NCBI RefSeq assembly: GCF_001553345.1
Contig: NZ_KQ960749.1
Location: 1-64,000 of the forward strand
Origin: Veillonella sp. DNF00869
GTDB taxonomy: Bacteria; Bacillota; Negativicutes; Veillonellales; Veillonellaceae
Length of the DNA: 64,000 nt
Reading direction: 5' to 3'
This document shows, in pieces, positions 10,304 through 20,342 of this stretch. The position numbers and the translations under genes are program-made. A model generated the notes under the pieces. That model was not told where the DNA came from. It saw only the letters and a program-made list of their open reading frames with translations, and did not search any database. Every line of letters begins with the position of its first letter. Positions within the stretch are counted from its first letter, which is position 1.

Positions 10304-11343
10304 GGTGTATCCTTTCTAAAACGCACTTGTCGTATCCATTCTTGTAATATCTTATCTTGCTCTTCTTTCACAATCCCTGCATTCCATAACACAAGATGAT
10401 TGCCCTGTCGGTCTTTATGAGATTCCACCGTTTCTCTGGTTGGCAAATAATACCTATCCCCCTCTTTCAATACAGCTTGTACCCGTTCTGAAAGTAACCA
10501 ACTCACAAACGCTTCACTTTCACCAACATTACTGGATCCTTTTAGAATCCCTACACCCATCAAATCATAAGGAGTACCTTCCCTAGGATATAAAATCGTC
10601 AAAGGATATTTATGAACCTCATATAATTTGGCATCCGAATAATGTCCTACACTGACCTGTACATCTCCAATAGCAGCCATGCGCACTGAAGATGGCAAAG
10701 CTTTTGCATACTGTACAATACGCGGTCGCAAACTATCAAAATAGGAGATGGCACCATCTAGTCCATAGATAGCACCAAAACTATTCAATAAAGTAGTGGC
10801 CGATGCATCGGCTACAAAATCAGTGACCGCTATGCGCCATGGGCCCGTATAAGCTAAGGAAAACCAAGTGTTTACATATTTTCCCTGACTACTATAGAAG
10901 GTATCGTGTAAGGCTAAGACATAAGGATCATACCATATCCCTACCCATTGCTCATCCGGACCGTGGAATACTGTATCTACCGAATACGTTAAAGTAATTG
11001 GCAATCTACGAAAGGCTCCATGCTCAACCCCTTCACTGAGATTGGATTTTGTAGAAATCACAAGATCCCCTTGTTGCTCTGCTTCTGGCAAAGCTAACCG
11101 TGTACCCATTTGATTCTGCGGTATGGGAATAACATGTACTCTTACTTGTGCCTCTCTTTCATAGGCCTGTCCTATAGCCGTCATGACTTCAAGGTCCCCA
11201 TCTGTATAGATAGTAATTTCTGCTCTTGTAGAAATCACACGTTGATCCACTTGATCTTGTTTCATATCATTAAGCCACAAGCCTACACTAAACATACCTA
11301 CTACTACCAGTACATACACCATAAGCAATCGTAACCGTTTCAT
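10300..11343 (-). CDS. Extracellular solute-binding protein, ligand unknown
   Basis: 347 residues. An N-terminal hydrophobic segment (LLMVYVLVVVGMFSVGLWL) acts as signal or anchor and has no lipobox cysteine. The body shows a type 2 periplasmic binding fold related to iron/thiamine/molybdate-type binding proteins (ITIYTDGDLEVM, QGDLVISTKSNL, WYDPYVLALH, ILYPREGTPYDLMGVGILKGS). The ATG at 11343 follows GGAGGTGAATCT. It sits between ygiQ and rimO, overlapping rimO, with no permease nearby. Function is not assigned. Confidence 0.75.
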   Translation of the reverse strand: MKRLRLLMVYVLVVVGMFSVGLWLNDMKQDQVDQRVISTRAEITIYTDGDLEVMTAIGQAYEREAQVRVHVIPIPQNQMGTRLALPEAEQQGDLVISTKSNLSEGVEHGAFRRLPITLTYSVDTVFHGPDEQWVGIWYDPYVLALHDTFYSSQGKYVNTWFSLAYTGPWRIAVTDFVADASATTLLNSFGAIYGLDGAISYFDSLRPRIVQYAKALPSSVRMAAIGDVQVSVGHYSDAKLYEVHKYPLTILYPREGTPYDLMGVGILKGSSNVGESEAFVSWLLSERVQAVLKEGDRYYLPTRETVESHKDRQGNHLVLWNAGIVKEEQDKILQEWIRQVRFRKDTP

Positions 11344-11373
11344 AGATTCACCTCCTTTACCTATTAGAGATAC

Positions 11374-13335
11374 CTAACCAAAATTCCTTTTTTTCATGCC
11401 TTTATTTTTTCGATTTCCTATACCAGTTTTAGAACCACTATTTGTACGTCCTTCCCCTTGCATAGATCCTTTTCCTCTACCTGTTGGTTTCACTCCACCC
11501 TTAACTGAAGTTCTAGTATTATCAGATTTTGGTGCATTCCGTTTTATACATCGCGGAGGAATTAAGCATAATGGTCCAAAACCGATTAAATCTCTGCGAT
11601 TTGCTTTGATTAAGGCTTCTTTTACTAATTCGTAATTATCTTCTCGTTTATATTGCATCAAGGCTCGTTGCATAGCTTTATCTCTGCCTTTTTTAGCCAC
11701 ATACACAGGCTCACCTGTAAGGGGATTGATTCCTGTGTAATACATGGCAGTCGATAAGCTACCTGGGGTAGGAATAAAATCTTGCACTTGTTCTGGCGTC
11801 ATATTTTGATCTCGCAAAAATTCTGCCAATTCAATAGCATCTTCTAATGTACAGCCTGGATGCGAACTCATAAAATAAGGCACCAAAAATTGTTGTTTAC
11901 CTAATTTACGATTCGCCTCATCAAACCAAGATTTAAATTTTAAGAAGTAACTTTTATTGGCTTTCCCCATGATGGTCGTTACATGCTCGGATACATGTTC
12001 AGGAGCAACTTTTAATTGACCACTCACGTGATGTTCGCACAATTCTCGAACGAAGTCTTTGTTATTATTGTCCAATACATAGTCGTACCGTAACCCAGAG
12101 CGAACAAACACTTTTTTTACGCCTTTTACATTACGTACTTTTCGCAAAATGCTCACATAGTCATCATGATTTGTATTTAACTGAGGGCATGCTTTGGGCG
12201 CAGCACATGTTTTCCCCTTACAGGCACCTACTTTTAACTGTTTATCGCAAGCAACATGACGGAAGTTTGCCGTAGGTCCTCCTACATCGTGAATATACCC
12301 TTTAAACCCATCCATGGTAGTCATGCGGTGAGCCTCATCCAAAATCGACTGATGACTACGATTTTGAATAATTCGTCCTTGATGGCTTGTAATAGCACAG
12401 AAAGAACAACTACCAAAACAACCACGATGGCTAGTAATACTGAACTGTACTTCTGCTAAGGCAGGTACTCCACCAGCCGCATCATACATAGGATGCCATT
12501 TTCTCGTATAAGGTAAACTATAGACATGGTCCATCTCTTCCTGTGTTAATGGCAAGGCTGGACTATTCTGTACTATATACCGATTACCATGCCCTTGTGC
12601 CACTGTTTTCCCATAGTGTGGATCTTGCTCATCAAATTGCATTTTAAAGGCTTTAGCAAAGATTTCTTTGTCTGCTGATATAGCTTCGTAAGATGGGGAT
12701 TCAATAGCATTCTCTGGCACGGTGTTGGCAACATAACAAATCCCTTTGATGGCAGGTAATCGTTTTTGTAATTGGTCTTTATCTAAGGCTTCGGCGATTT
12801 CACGGATTTGCTTTTCTCCCATACCATAGATAAGAACATCTGCCTTACTATCCATCAAAATAGAGCGTCGCACCGTATCGGACCAATAATCATAATGGGC
12901 AAATCGTCGCAAACTAGCTTCAATGCCACCAATAACAACAGGAACCCCTTTAAAAGCCTCTCGCATACGATTCGCATACACCACCGTAGCTCGGTCTGGG
13001 CGTCGCCCAGATTCACCACCTGGAGAGTACCCATCATCACGGCGATGTTTCTTGGCTGCTGTAAATTTATTGAGCATACTGTCTAAATTACCTGCTGTCA
13101 CTAAGGATGCCAATCGAGGCTTTCCCAAAACCTTAAAGGCATTCACATCGTTCCAGTCTGGCTGAGCTATGATACCGACTCGATATCCATAGGACTCTAA
13201 TAATCTACCAATTACAGTAGGTGCGAAGGAAGGATGATCCACATAGGCATCTCCGCTGATAATGACAAAATCAAGTTCAGCCCACCCTCGTTCGTCCATT
13301 TCTGCTTTTGTAGTAATTAAATATTGTTCTTTCAT
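11374..13335 (-). CDS. YgiQ family radical SAM protein
   Basis: 653 residues. It carries the UPF0313/YgiQ layout: an N-terminal cobalamin-binding-like region (FVIISGDAYVDHPSF, GIIAQPDW), a radical SAM motif in GCFGSCSFCAIT near 310, and a cysteine-rich segment (CKGKTCAAPKACPQLNT). The C-terminal tail is basic and Gly-rich. Its substrate is not known for the family in general. It is co-oriented with rodZ upstream and the binding-protein gene downstream. Confidence 0.88.
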   Translation of the reverse strand: MKEQYLITTKAEMDERGWAELDFVIISGDAYVDHPSFAPTVIGRLLESYGYRVGIIAQPDWNDVNAFKVLGKPRLASLVTAGNLDSMLNKFTAAKKHRRDDGYSPGGESGRRPDRATVVYANRMREAFKGVPVVIGGIEASLRRFAHYDYWSDTVRRSILMDSKADVLIYGMGEKQIREIAEALDKDQLQKRLPAIKGICYVANTVPENAIESPSYEAISADKEIFAKAFKMQFDEQDPHYGKTVAQGHGNRYIVQNSPALPLTQEEMDHVYSLPYTRKWHPMYDAAGGVPALAEVQFSITSHRGCFGSCSFCAITSHQGRIIQNRSHQSILDEAHRMTTMDGFKGYIHDVGGPTANFRHVACDKQLKVGACKGKTCAAPKACPQLNTNHDDYVSILRKVRNVKGVKKVFVRSGLRYDYVLDNNNKDFVRELCEHHVSGQLKVAPEHVSEHVTTIMGKANKSYFLKFKSWFDEANRKLGKQQFLVPYFMSSHPGCTLEDAIELAEFLRDQNMTPEQVQDFIPTPGSLSTAMYYTGINPLTGEPVYVAKKGRDKAMQRALMQYKREDNYELVKEALIKANRRDLIGFGPLCLIPPRCIKRNAPKSDNTRTSVKGGVKPTGRGKGSMQGEGRTNSGSKTGIGNRKNKGMKKRNFG

Positions 13336-13353
13336 TGTATTCCTTATACTGTG

Positions 13354-13800
13354 TTACACGAAAAATAGCCAACCTAAAAACAGAATAATCAACAGCAAAA
13401 TACCACCTACTACAAATCGTTCTATCATCATCGTTTTTTGTCGTTTTGCCTTACGACTTTCATAGGTTAACCTTTGTTTCGGCGCCTCAATCAATTCCTG
13501 TTCTCGAAAGGCATCAGCCTTCTCTTGTTCTTTTGATACCATTCTGCGTTTGGGAATCGTCAAGGATTCACCCATTCTATTTTTAAAAGTATCCACCAAT
13601 CGACGACTATCTAAGCCCAGTAGTTCACTATAGTTTTTAATGAACCCTTTGGTGTACACACTACCTGGAATACGACTAAACTCATCATGCTCCAAGGCAT
13701 GTAGGTAAGCTACTTTTATATGTAATACATCTTCAATTTGTTCTAATGTTAATCCGCGTCGTTGACGCTCACGTCTAAGTTCCTCGCCAATCGATGCCAT
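13354..13800 (-). CDS. Short RodZ-like protein (HTH plus one membrane helix)
   Basis: 148 residues from ATG at 13800, four bases after AGGAGG. An N-terminal Cro/RodZ-type helix-turn-helix (IGEELRRERQRRGLTLEQIE; GSVYTKGFIKNYSELLGL) is followed by a basic stretch and a final membrane helix (VVGGILLLIILFLGWLFFV) that ends the protein. In rod-shaped bacteria RodZ links MreB to the membrane and has a periplasmic domain. Here that domain is absent, which fits a coccoid organism. Confidence 0.8.
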   Translation of the reverse strand: MASIGEELRRERQRRGLTLEQIEDVLHIKVAYLHALEHDEFSRIPGSVYTKGFIKNYSELLGLDSRRLVDTFKNRMGESLTIPKRRMVSKEQEKADAFREQELIEAPKQRLTYESRKAKRQKTMMIERFVVGGILLLIILFLGWLFFV

Positions 13801-13853
13801 AGAACCTCCTATACATATAGGTGCCATCTACATAACGCAAATGGCACACTACT

Positions 13854-16580
13854 CTAATCTACTGTAAAATTTGGGAAATATAGTTCTCTAATTTGATCTT
13901 CTCCCATTAAAATATCGCGACCTTTACTACTATTCGTAGGAGGACCAATAATTTTCATATCTTGCATGGTATCAATTAAACGACCGGCTCTAGAAAAACC
14001 AACTCGCAATCTACGTTGCAAAATAGAGGCTGACGCACTACGTTGTTCTAGTACAATTTGTACAGCTCGTTCCAACAATTCATCTTGTTCCTCATCACTG
14101 CCAACGGCATCAGAACTTTCAGCACCTTTATCTGTTTCTGCCATCATCACTTCATCATATTCTGGCTGACCTTGTCCTTTGACAAAAGCAATCAATTCTT
14201 CCACTTCTTCATCAGAAATGAAGGCCCCTTGAATACGAATTGGTTTATTCGCTCCTATAGGATTAAATAACATATCGCCACGACCTAATAGACGTTCTGC
14301 TCCTGCTTGGTCCAGAATGGTGCGAGAATCAATTTGAGTAGCCACTGTGAAAGCAATACGACTTGGCACATTAGCTTTAATTTTGCCTGTAATCACATCC
14401 ACCGATGGACGTTGCGTTGCCAATACCATATGAATCCCTGCGGCACGTGCTTTTGCGGCTAATCGGTCAATGGATTCTTCCACATCTGGATTGGTCATCA
14501 TCAAATCAGCTAACTCATCGATAATAATTAAAATGAGAGGCATCGATTTGGTTGGATTTTGCTTATTATAGCTAGCCACATTACGCACGCCTGCTGTGGC
14601 TAATGTCATATAGCGGGCATCCATTTCACGAACTGCCCATCGTAATACAGCAGCTGCTTTATTCATATCTGTTACCACTGGCAACATCAAGTGTGGAATA
14701 CCGTTATACACGGATAACTCTACCATTTTAGGGTCCACCAAAATCAGTTTCACTTCATCTGGCTTACGACTAAACAAGATGCTAGAGATCAATGTATTGA
14801 CACAAACAGATTTACCAGACCCCGTGGATCCAGCCACCAATAGATGTGGCATTTTAGCCAAGTCCGTAATAACCGGCATGTCTGCAATATCTTTACCAAG
14901 TCCTACCGGAATACCACCACTCGCTTGTTGGAACTCTTCACAGTCCAATACATCTCGTAAATGAACAGCAGACACATTTTTATTAGGAATTTCAATGCCT
15001 ACTGCAGACTTTCCTGGTATAGGTGCTTCCATACGAATATCAACGGCTGCCAAGCTCATTTTTAAATCATCTTGTAAACCCATAATTCGGCTTACTTTTG
15101 TCCCTTTCGCAGGTTCTAATTCATACCGTGTTACCGTTGGGCCTTGTGTGGCATTCACCACTTTTGCGGTAATACCAAAATTATCTAATGTTTCTTCTAG
15201 TAAGACTGCATTATGAGCCACTTCTTCACTGGTCACAGGATTGGATTTCCCCTGTGAAAGCATCGTCAACGGAGGATATTGATAAGGCTTTTCTATCGTC
15301 CTAGGACGCGCCACACCATCCGTGTTCACAGCTACTGCTGCAGTATCTTCTTTCGTAGTTTCAATGGTTGGTACTTCTACCAAGGATCCTACATAATTAG
15401 TAGTTTGCAAAAATGATGGAGGTTTTATAGGTTCTAAATTTATAGACTCTTCTGGTACATAAGAGTCTTCGTCCACATCTGTGGTCTCCCTATCTTGCCC
15501 TATATCCTGTAAAGAAGCATCGTCTGTGATAGATTCCTCTGCTCGATCTACCACTGGAGAATTCTCTAGTGCCTCCACCATAGAAGTACTAGTCACTATC
15601 TCATCTTCAAATAGTTCTGGCTCTGGAATATGGTTATGTGTAGTATTATATTCTTCCATTTCAGTAAAATCTGCTTCCATCTGTGCATTGGAAGCGATTA
15701 CTTCTTCCTCTGGTGTGGGGTTTACCGTTTCTTCTAGGTTTGATACCTGTGTTCTCTGAACTTCCTCAATCGCTTTTTCAGTAGATTCAGCACCAGTTTT
15801 TTCGGTAATTACATCAACATCAGATTCCAATTCTATATCAAACATATCCTCTTCTATTTTAGGATACCTAGTGTCTTTTTCACGATCATAGGCCTTACGA
15901 CGTTCTTCACGCCATTCATGTACTTGTTCACGAATGGCACTAGCTGTTTCTGTTGCTTTTTCTTGCGCTATTTCGAGCCCCACACTAGCCTTATCCTTCG
16001 CTTTATGCAAGCCTTCACGGAGGGATAATTTTGTAATCCCCAATACACAAGCAAGACCAAGAATGGATGTCACTAAAATGCCGCCAATATTCCCTAATAA
16101 ATTTCTTAAAAAGACTCCTAATAAACCACCTAGTACACCGCCATTATTTGCTAATGTTGTAGTTCCTAATTCATCTCCATTATCGACATTCCACAGTACC
16201 AGTTGCACTAATACAACTAGTAATAACGCTGTATATAGCAATCCTTTTCTTGTAATTGATGCCAATGCCCCTTTATAAAGCCAGCACCAGCCATTGTATA
16301 GAACCCATATAGCTACAACCCAACCACCTAGGCCAAAACCATAAGAGAAAATACCACTGATAATACTTCCTAAGGCTCCCAGTTCAATGCCGGCCATACC
16401 TACAAGTGCTAATATAGCAAAACACATGAGAAGTAAGCCTTTCACCTCAGTGCGAATTCCCTTAGGCTCTGCTTTAGTTCCCCTAGTGCTACCTCGTTTA
16501 TCTTCTTTAAGAGGCGTAGAACGTTTCGATTGTATCTTTTGTCCCCTTCTTGGGGCCTTACCTTTCTTTTCCTCTGCCAT
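13854..16580 (-). CDS. ftsK: DNA translocase FtsK/SpoIIIE
   Basis: Septal DNA pump that clears and aligns chromosomes at division. I choose ATG at 16580 (MAEEKK), six bases after GGAG, giving 908 residues. A basic N-terminus is followed by four or five membrane helices (about 50-185), a long acidic linker (about 230-430) and the motor with Walker A GSTGSGKS near 600 and Walker B LILIIIDELADLMM. The C-terminal gamma winged helix (GFSRAGRLIDTMQ) reads polar chromosome sequences. Confidence 0.96.
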   Translation of the reverse strand: MAEEKKGKAPRRGQKIQSKRSTPLKEDKRGSTRGTKAEPKGIRTEVKGLLLMCFAILALVGMAGIELGALGSIISGIFSYGFGLGGWVVAIWVLYNGWCWLYKGALASITRKGLLYTALLLVVLVQLVLWNVDNGDELGTTTLANNGGVLGGLLGVFLRNLLGNIGGILVTSILGLACVLGITKLSLREGLHKAKDKASVGLEIAQEKATETASAIREQVHEWREERRKAYDREKDTRYPKIEEDMFDIELESDVDVITEKTGAESTEKAIEEVQRTQVSNLEETVNPTPEEEVIASNAQMEADFTEMEEYNTTHNHIPEPELFEDEIVTSTSMVEALENSPVVDRAEESITDDASLQDIGQDRETTDVDEDSYVPEESINLEPIKPPSFLQTTNYVGSLVEVPTIETTKEDTAAVAVNTDGVARPRTIEKPYQYPPLTMLSQGKSNPVTSEEVAHNAVLLEETLDNFGITAKVVNATQGPTVTRYELEPAKGTKVSRIMGLQDDLKMSLAAVDIRMEAPIPGKSAVGIEIPNKNVSAVHLRDVLDCEEFQQASGGIPVGLGKDIADMPVITDLAKMPHLLVAGSTGSGKSVCVNTLISSILFSRKPDEVKLILVDPKMVELSVYNGIPHLMLPVVTDMNKAAAVLRWAVREMDARYMTLATAGVRNVASYNKQNPTKSMPLILIIIDELADLMMTNPDVEESIDRLAAKARAAGIHMVLATQRPSVDVITGKIKANVPSRIAFTVATQIDSRTILDQAGAERLLGRGDMLFNPIGANKPIRIQGAFISDEEVEELIAFVKGQGQPEYDEVMMAETDKGAESSDAVGSDEEQDELLERAVQIVLEQRSASASILQRRLRVGFSRAGRLIDTMQDMKIIGPPTNSSKGRDILMGEDQIRELYFPNFTVD

Positions 16581-16695
16581 CTTCCACTCCAAAACTCTGT
16601 TTCTATCATATACCTTAGCACTTTATTATACCATTTTCACCTATGAAAGTATATCGAATATTCTCAAAGCTGAGCCTTCTCACAAGAAAATAACC

Positions 16696-17994
16696 TTATC
16701 CTTTACGTGTTTTCCAAGCTTTCACAATTTCCCCTTCACAACCCCGTTCTAAAGGGGTATAGAATGTCTCACCTACTAAGGTATCTGGTAAATACTGTTG
16801 CTCCACATAACCATTAGGATAATCCTGTGCATAGCGATAGCCAACTCCATGTCCTAATTGTTTAGCACCTCCATAATGAGCATCTCGTAAATGTTTCGGC
16901 ACCTCACCTTGCTCCTTATGGCGCACCACATGGATAGCTGCATCAATTCCTAGGTAGGTACTATTGCTCTTAGGTGCTAAAGCTACATATACAGCAGCCT
17001 CTGATAATATAATGCGCGCCTCTGGTAGACCCACCATATGAGATGCTTGGGCCGCTGCATTTGCCACTACCAAGGCTTGTGGATCTGCTAGTCCTACATC
17101 TTCTGCTGCACAAATAACGATGCGTCTAGCAATAAATACAGGATCCTCTCCTGCCTCAATCATACGAGCTAAATAATATAACACCGCATCTGGATCAGAG
17201 CCACGCATACTTTTAATGAAAGCAGAAATTACATCATAGTGATTATTCCCCTTCTTATCATACCGATACACTCGTCGACCTAGTACTTTTTCTATAATTT
17301 CTATGGTAATTTCTCCACCAGATCGAACCATAGCCCCCACTTGCTCCAGAATATTTAAAGCCATACGGGCATCTCCATCTACAAATCGGCCTATATCCTC
17401 TAATAGATCGTCTGTCACAATCAGCGCTTTCTTACCTAGACCATACTCTTCATCTGTTAAAGCACGACGTAAGATTGCCACTAATGCCGCAGCATCTAAT
17501 CGCTCTAGAGTAAGCAAGCGCAATCGAGATAAAAGAGGGCGATTCACTTCAAAGAAAGGGTTCTCTGTGGTGGCACCAATTAAAATGATTTGACCACTTT
17601 CCACTGAAGGCAACAATACATCTTGCTGACTTTTATTGAAGCGATGAATTTCATCTAAGAATAAAATTGTCCTCTGGTGCAAAGATGTACGAATACGCAT
17701 CGCTTCTTCAATAGTACTTCGAAGTTCACCAATCCCCACATTGGTCGCATTAAGCATAACAAAACGACTACTAGTTAGCTCCGAAATAATTTTGGCTAAC
17801 GTAGTCTTACCTGTCCCAGATGGCCCATATAGCAATAAGGAGGGTACCTTATCTTCTTCAATCATAGAGCGAAGAAATGTTCCAGGCCCTACTACTTGTT
17901 CTTGTCCAAAGAAATGGTCCAATGAACGTGGTCGCATGCGGACCGCCAAGGGTTCAAATGGATCTACTGGTTCCATATTCTCAAACAAATTCAT
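16696..17994 (-). CDS. rarA: Replication-associated recombination ATPase RarA (MgsA)
   Basis: AAA+ clamp-loader-like ATPase acting at stalled forks. 432 residues from ATG at 17994 with GGGAGGTG upstream. Walker A GPSGTGKTT lies near 57, Walker B LFLDEIHRFNK near 115, sensor GATTENPFFEV, and the C-terminal tetramerisation domain from about 260. Position just downstream of the 6S RNA and aspS matches the arrangement in Bacillus. Confidence 0.95.
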   Translation of the reverse strand: MNLFENMEPVDPFEPLAVRMRPRSLDHFFGQEQVVGPGTFLRSMIEEDKVPSLLLYGPSGTGKTTLAKIISELTSSRFVMLNATNVGIGELRSTIEEAMRIRTSLHQRTILFLDEIHRFNKSQQDVLLPSVESGQIILIGATTENPFFEVNRPLLSRLRLLTLERLDAAALVAILRRALTDEEYGLGKKALIVTDDLLEDIGRFVDGDARMALNILEQVGAMVRSGGEITIEIIEKVLGRRVYRYDKKGNNHYDVISAFIKSMRGSDPDAVLYYLARMIEAGEDPVFIARRIVICAAEDVGLADPQALVVANAAAQASHMVGLPEARIILSEAAVYVALAPKSNSTYLGIDAAIHVVRHKEQGEVPKHLRDAHYGGAKQLGHGVGYRYAQDYPNGYVEQQYLPDTLVGETFYTPLERGCEGEIVKAWKTRKG

Positions 17995-18242
17995 CCTTAC
18001 ACCTCCCTATATTTACCATCTTATATTGATACCTACTACCGTGCATGCAGTAGTACATACATATATACTTATACATAGTTGATGCCCGAGCTTCCTTCTT
18101 AGTAGCCGTATAGAACAATTCCTGTATAGTTTACAAAATCAAGTTAAGCAACAAACTTGTAGAAACCTGATGTTACAACAAATATTATCTGTACATTATT
18201 ATACATGCATCCAGTTATATAGTCTATATGTTCTTATTAATG
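17995..18242. other. Non-coding interval between 6S RNA and rarA
   Basis: AT-rich stretch upstream of rarA. It contains the rarA ribosome site and a short dyad (CTAC ... GTAG around 18041-18061). I see no further gene or convincing promoter. Confidence 0.4.
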
Positions 18243-18271
18243 CAAAAAAAATAAACCACCATAAGGCGGTT
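18243..18271 (-). terminator. 6S RNA terminator
   Basis: Minus strand AACCGCC, TTAT loop, GGTGGTT followed by TATTTTTTTT. Strong intrinsic terminator. Confidence 0.85.
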
Positions 18272-18450
18272 ATAAAAGCCCCACTATGCCGTATCCATAC
18301 CGTGTTTTGATCCTGCAAGGGCAGGTGGGTTTCCTCCTTGTAAGATTACAGTCCTCGTAGAGGCAGAGCGCCCTTACAAGAGTGAGAATCCCTAAGTTAA
18401 AATGTTGGCTCAAAACTGCGATATAACACGCACATAGCAGGAATTTCTTT
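18245..18450 (-). ncRNA. ssrS: 6S RNA (RNA polymerase inhibitor)
   Basis: Mimics an open promoter and sequesters the housekeeping RNA polymerase holoenzyme. The minus-strand transcript folds as a long closing stem around a central bubble. Near its 5' end CTATG and GTTTTGA pair with TCAAAAC and CATAG near its 3' end (about 18434 with 18284), with weaker pairing between. Placement right after aspS and before rarA matches B. subtilis 6S-1 RNA, described in the aspS-yrvM interval. It has its own promoter and terminator. Assignment rests on structure and synteny, not on a covariance search. Confidence 0.82.
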
Positions 18451-18456
18451 ACTCAT

Positions 18457-18485
18457 AGTATAGCAGAAAGGAACGGTCATTTCAA
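18457..18485 (-). promoter_or_regulatory. 6S RNA promoter
   Basis: Minus strand TTGAAA, 17-base spacer, TATACT, with predicted start near 18450. Confidence 0.8.
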
Positions 18486-18506
18486 GAAGAAATACACCGT
18501 CCCTTT
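18467..18506 (-). terminator. Hairpin downstream of aspS, overlapping the 6S promoter
   Basis: Three stacked 5-bp helices on the minus strand (AAAGG/CCTTT, ACGGT/ACCGT, ATTTC/GAAAT) with single-base bulges. It follows the aspS stop by 39 bases but lacks a T tract. The -35 box of the 6S promoter lies within it. Confidence 0.5.
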
Positions 18507-18544
18507 CCTTAAAAGTATATCAATTTTCTATTGGACAAATTCGA

Positions 18545-20341
18545 TTATACTAATTTTTCTTTTGCCACATCTGTTTTGATATGTAATTCACGCAATTGTT
18601 TTGGTGCTACCTCAGATGGAGCTTGGCTCATCAAATCAGCTGCACTTTGTGTTTTAGGGAATGCAATCACATCACGGATGGATTGACGTTTCGCCATCAA
18701 CATTACCAAACGGTCTAAACCGAAAGCACAACCACCATGTGGAGGAGCACCGTATTCAAAGGCATCTAACATAAAGCCAAATTTAGAACGACTTTCTTCT
18801 GTGCTTAAGCCGATCGCATTGAATACTTTTTCTTGTACATCAGATTGATAAATACGGATGGAACCACCACCGATTTCCACACCATTCAATACCATGTCGT
18901 AAGCGATGGCTTTTACAGCACCTGGATCTGTGGCTAACAAGTCCATATCCTCTTCACGTGGAGATGTGAACGGATGATGCATTGCCACAAAGCGCTTATC
19001 TTCTTCGTCGTATTCAAACATAGGGAAATCAGTTACCCACAAGAAGGCCAATTTGTTTTCATCAATTAATCCGCGGCGTTTACCCATTTCAAGACGTAAT
19101 TCGCCAAGAGCTTTCGCAACCACAGCTGGTTTGTCCGCAATCATCAATACCAAGTCACCTGGCTCTGCGTTCATTTTTGCACCGATGTTACGAATAGTAT
19201 CTTCACCTAAGAATTTCATGATTTGAGATTTGATTGTGCCATCTTCATTGAAACAAGCCCAAGCCAAACCTTTGGCACCATAGATACCTACGAAGTTTGT
19301 CAAATCATCTAATTCACGACGTGGAATACCTGCATAACCTTTTACAACGATACCTTTTACTTGACCGCCATTGTCGATAACGGAGCGGAATACTTTGAAC
19401 TCTGTATCTTGCACACAGTCAGTTACATCTGTAAACTTCATATCAAAACGGATATCCGGTTTATCAGAACCATATTGATTCATCGCATCATCCCAAGTCA
19501 TGCGAGGCATTGGTAATGGAATTTCCACATCTTGTGCCGCTTTAAATACATGGGCAATCATTTCCTCTTGCATGTTCAAGATTTGCTCTTGGTTCATGAA
19601 GCTCATTTCGATGTCCAATTGTGTAAATTCAGGTTGACGGTCTGCACGTAAATCTTCATCACGGAAACAACGAGCAATTTGGAAATATCTTTCATAGCCA
19701 GCAACCATCAAAATTTGTTTGAAAATTTGTGGAGATTGTGGCAATGCATAGAATGTACCAGGATTTACACGAGATGGAACTAAGTAGTCACGAGCTCCTT
19801 CTGGTGTACTTTTTGTCAACATTGGTGTTTCAATTTCTAAGAAACCATTGTTGTCAAAGAAATCGCGCATCGCTTTTGTCACTTTATGACGCAAGATCAA
19901 GTTTGCTTGCATTTCTGGACGACGAAGATCTAAATAGCGATATTTTAAACGAATATTTTCATCTACATCGATATTGTCTTGAATATAGAATGGAGGTGTT
20001 TTCGCTGCATTCAATACACGTAACTCTTCACAATACATTTCATATTTACCAGTTGGTAAATTAGGATTCACAGCCGCTGCATCACGTTCTGTAATTGTAC
20101 CGCGTACGCACAATACATATTCATTACGTACATCTTCTGCTTTATGGAAGGACTCCATATTATGATCAGGAGATGCCACGATTTGCACAACCCCAGATCG
20201 GTCACGTAAATCAATAAAAATCAATCCACCATGATCACGACGGCGCTCTACCCAACCGCAAAGAACCACTTCTGTTCCTACTTGTTCTGCACCGATAGTT
20301 CCACAATGATGTGTACGGTGTAAACCTTTCATAGTTTCCAT
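18545..20341 (-). CDS. aspS: Aspartyl-tRNA synthetase
   Basis: Charges tRNA-Asp. 598 residues, class II, bacterial type: N-terminal OB anticodon domain ([24 protein letters not shown]), motif 2 ([18 protein letters not shown]), GAD insertion and motif 3 (GLDRLVMLM). The start at 20341 is preceded by AAAGGAAA. It begins two bases after the hisS stop and is the last gene of the recJ-aspS group. Confidence 0.98.
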   Translation of the reverse strand: METMKGLHRTHHCGTIGAEQVGTEVVLCGWVERRRDHGGLIFIDLRDRSGVVQIVASPDHNMESFHKAEDVRNEYVLCVRGTITERDAAAVNPNLPTGKYEMYCEELRVLNAAKTPPFYIQDNIDVDENIRLKYRYLDLRRPEMQANLILRHKVTKAMRDFFDNNGFLEIETPMLTKSTPEGARDYLVPSRVNPGTFYALPQSPQIFKQILMVAGYERYFQIARCFRDEDLRADRQPEFTQLDIEMSFMNQEQILNMQEEMIAHVFKAAQDVEIPLPMPRMTWDDAMNQYGSDKPDIRFDMKFTDVTDCVQDTEFKVFRSVIDNGGQVKGIVVKGYAGIPRRELDDLTNFVGIYGAKGLAWACFNEDGTIKSQIMKFLGEDTIRNIGAKMNAEPGDLVLMIADKPAVVAKALGELRLEMGKRRGLIDENKLAFLWVTDFPMFEYDEEDKRFVAMHHPFTSPREEDMDLLATDPGAVKAIAYDMVLNGVEIGGGSIRIYQSDVQEKVFNAIGLSTEESRSKFGFMLDAFEYGAPPHGGCAFGLDRLVMLMAKRQSIRDVIAFPKTQSAADLMSQAPSEVAPKQLRELHIKTDVAKEKLV

Positions 20342-20342
20342 T

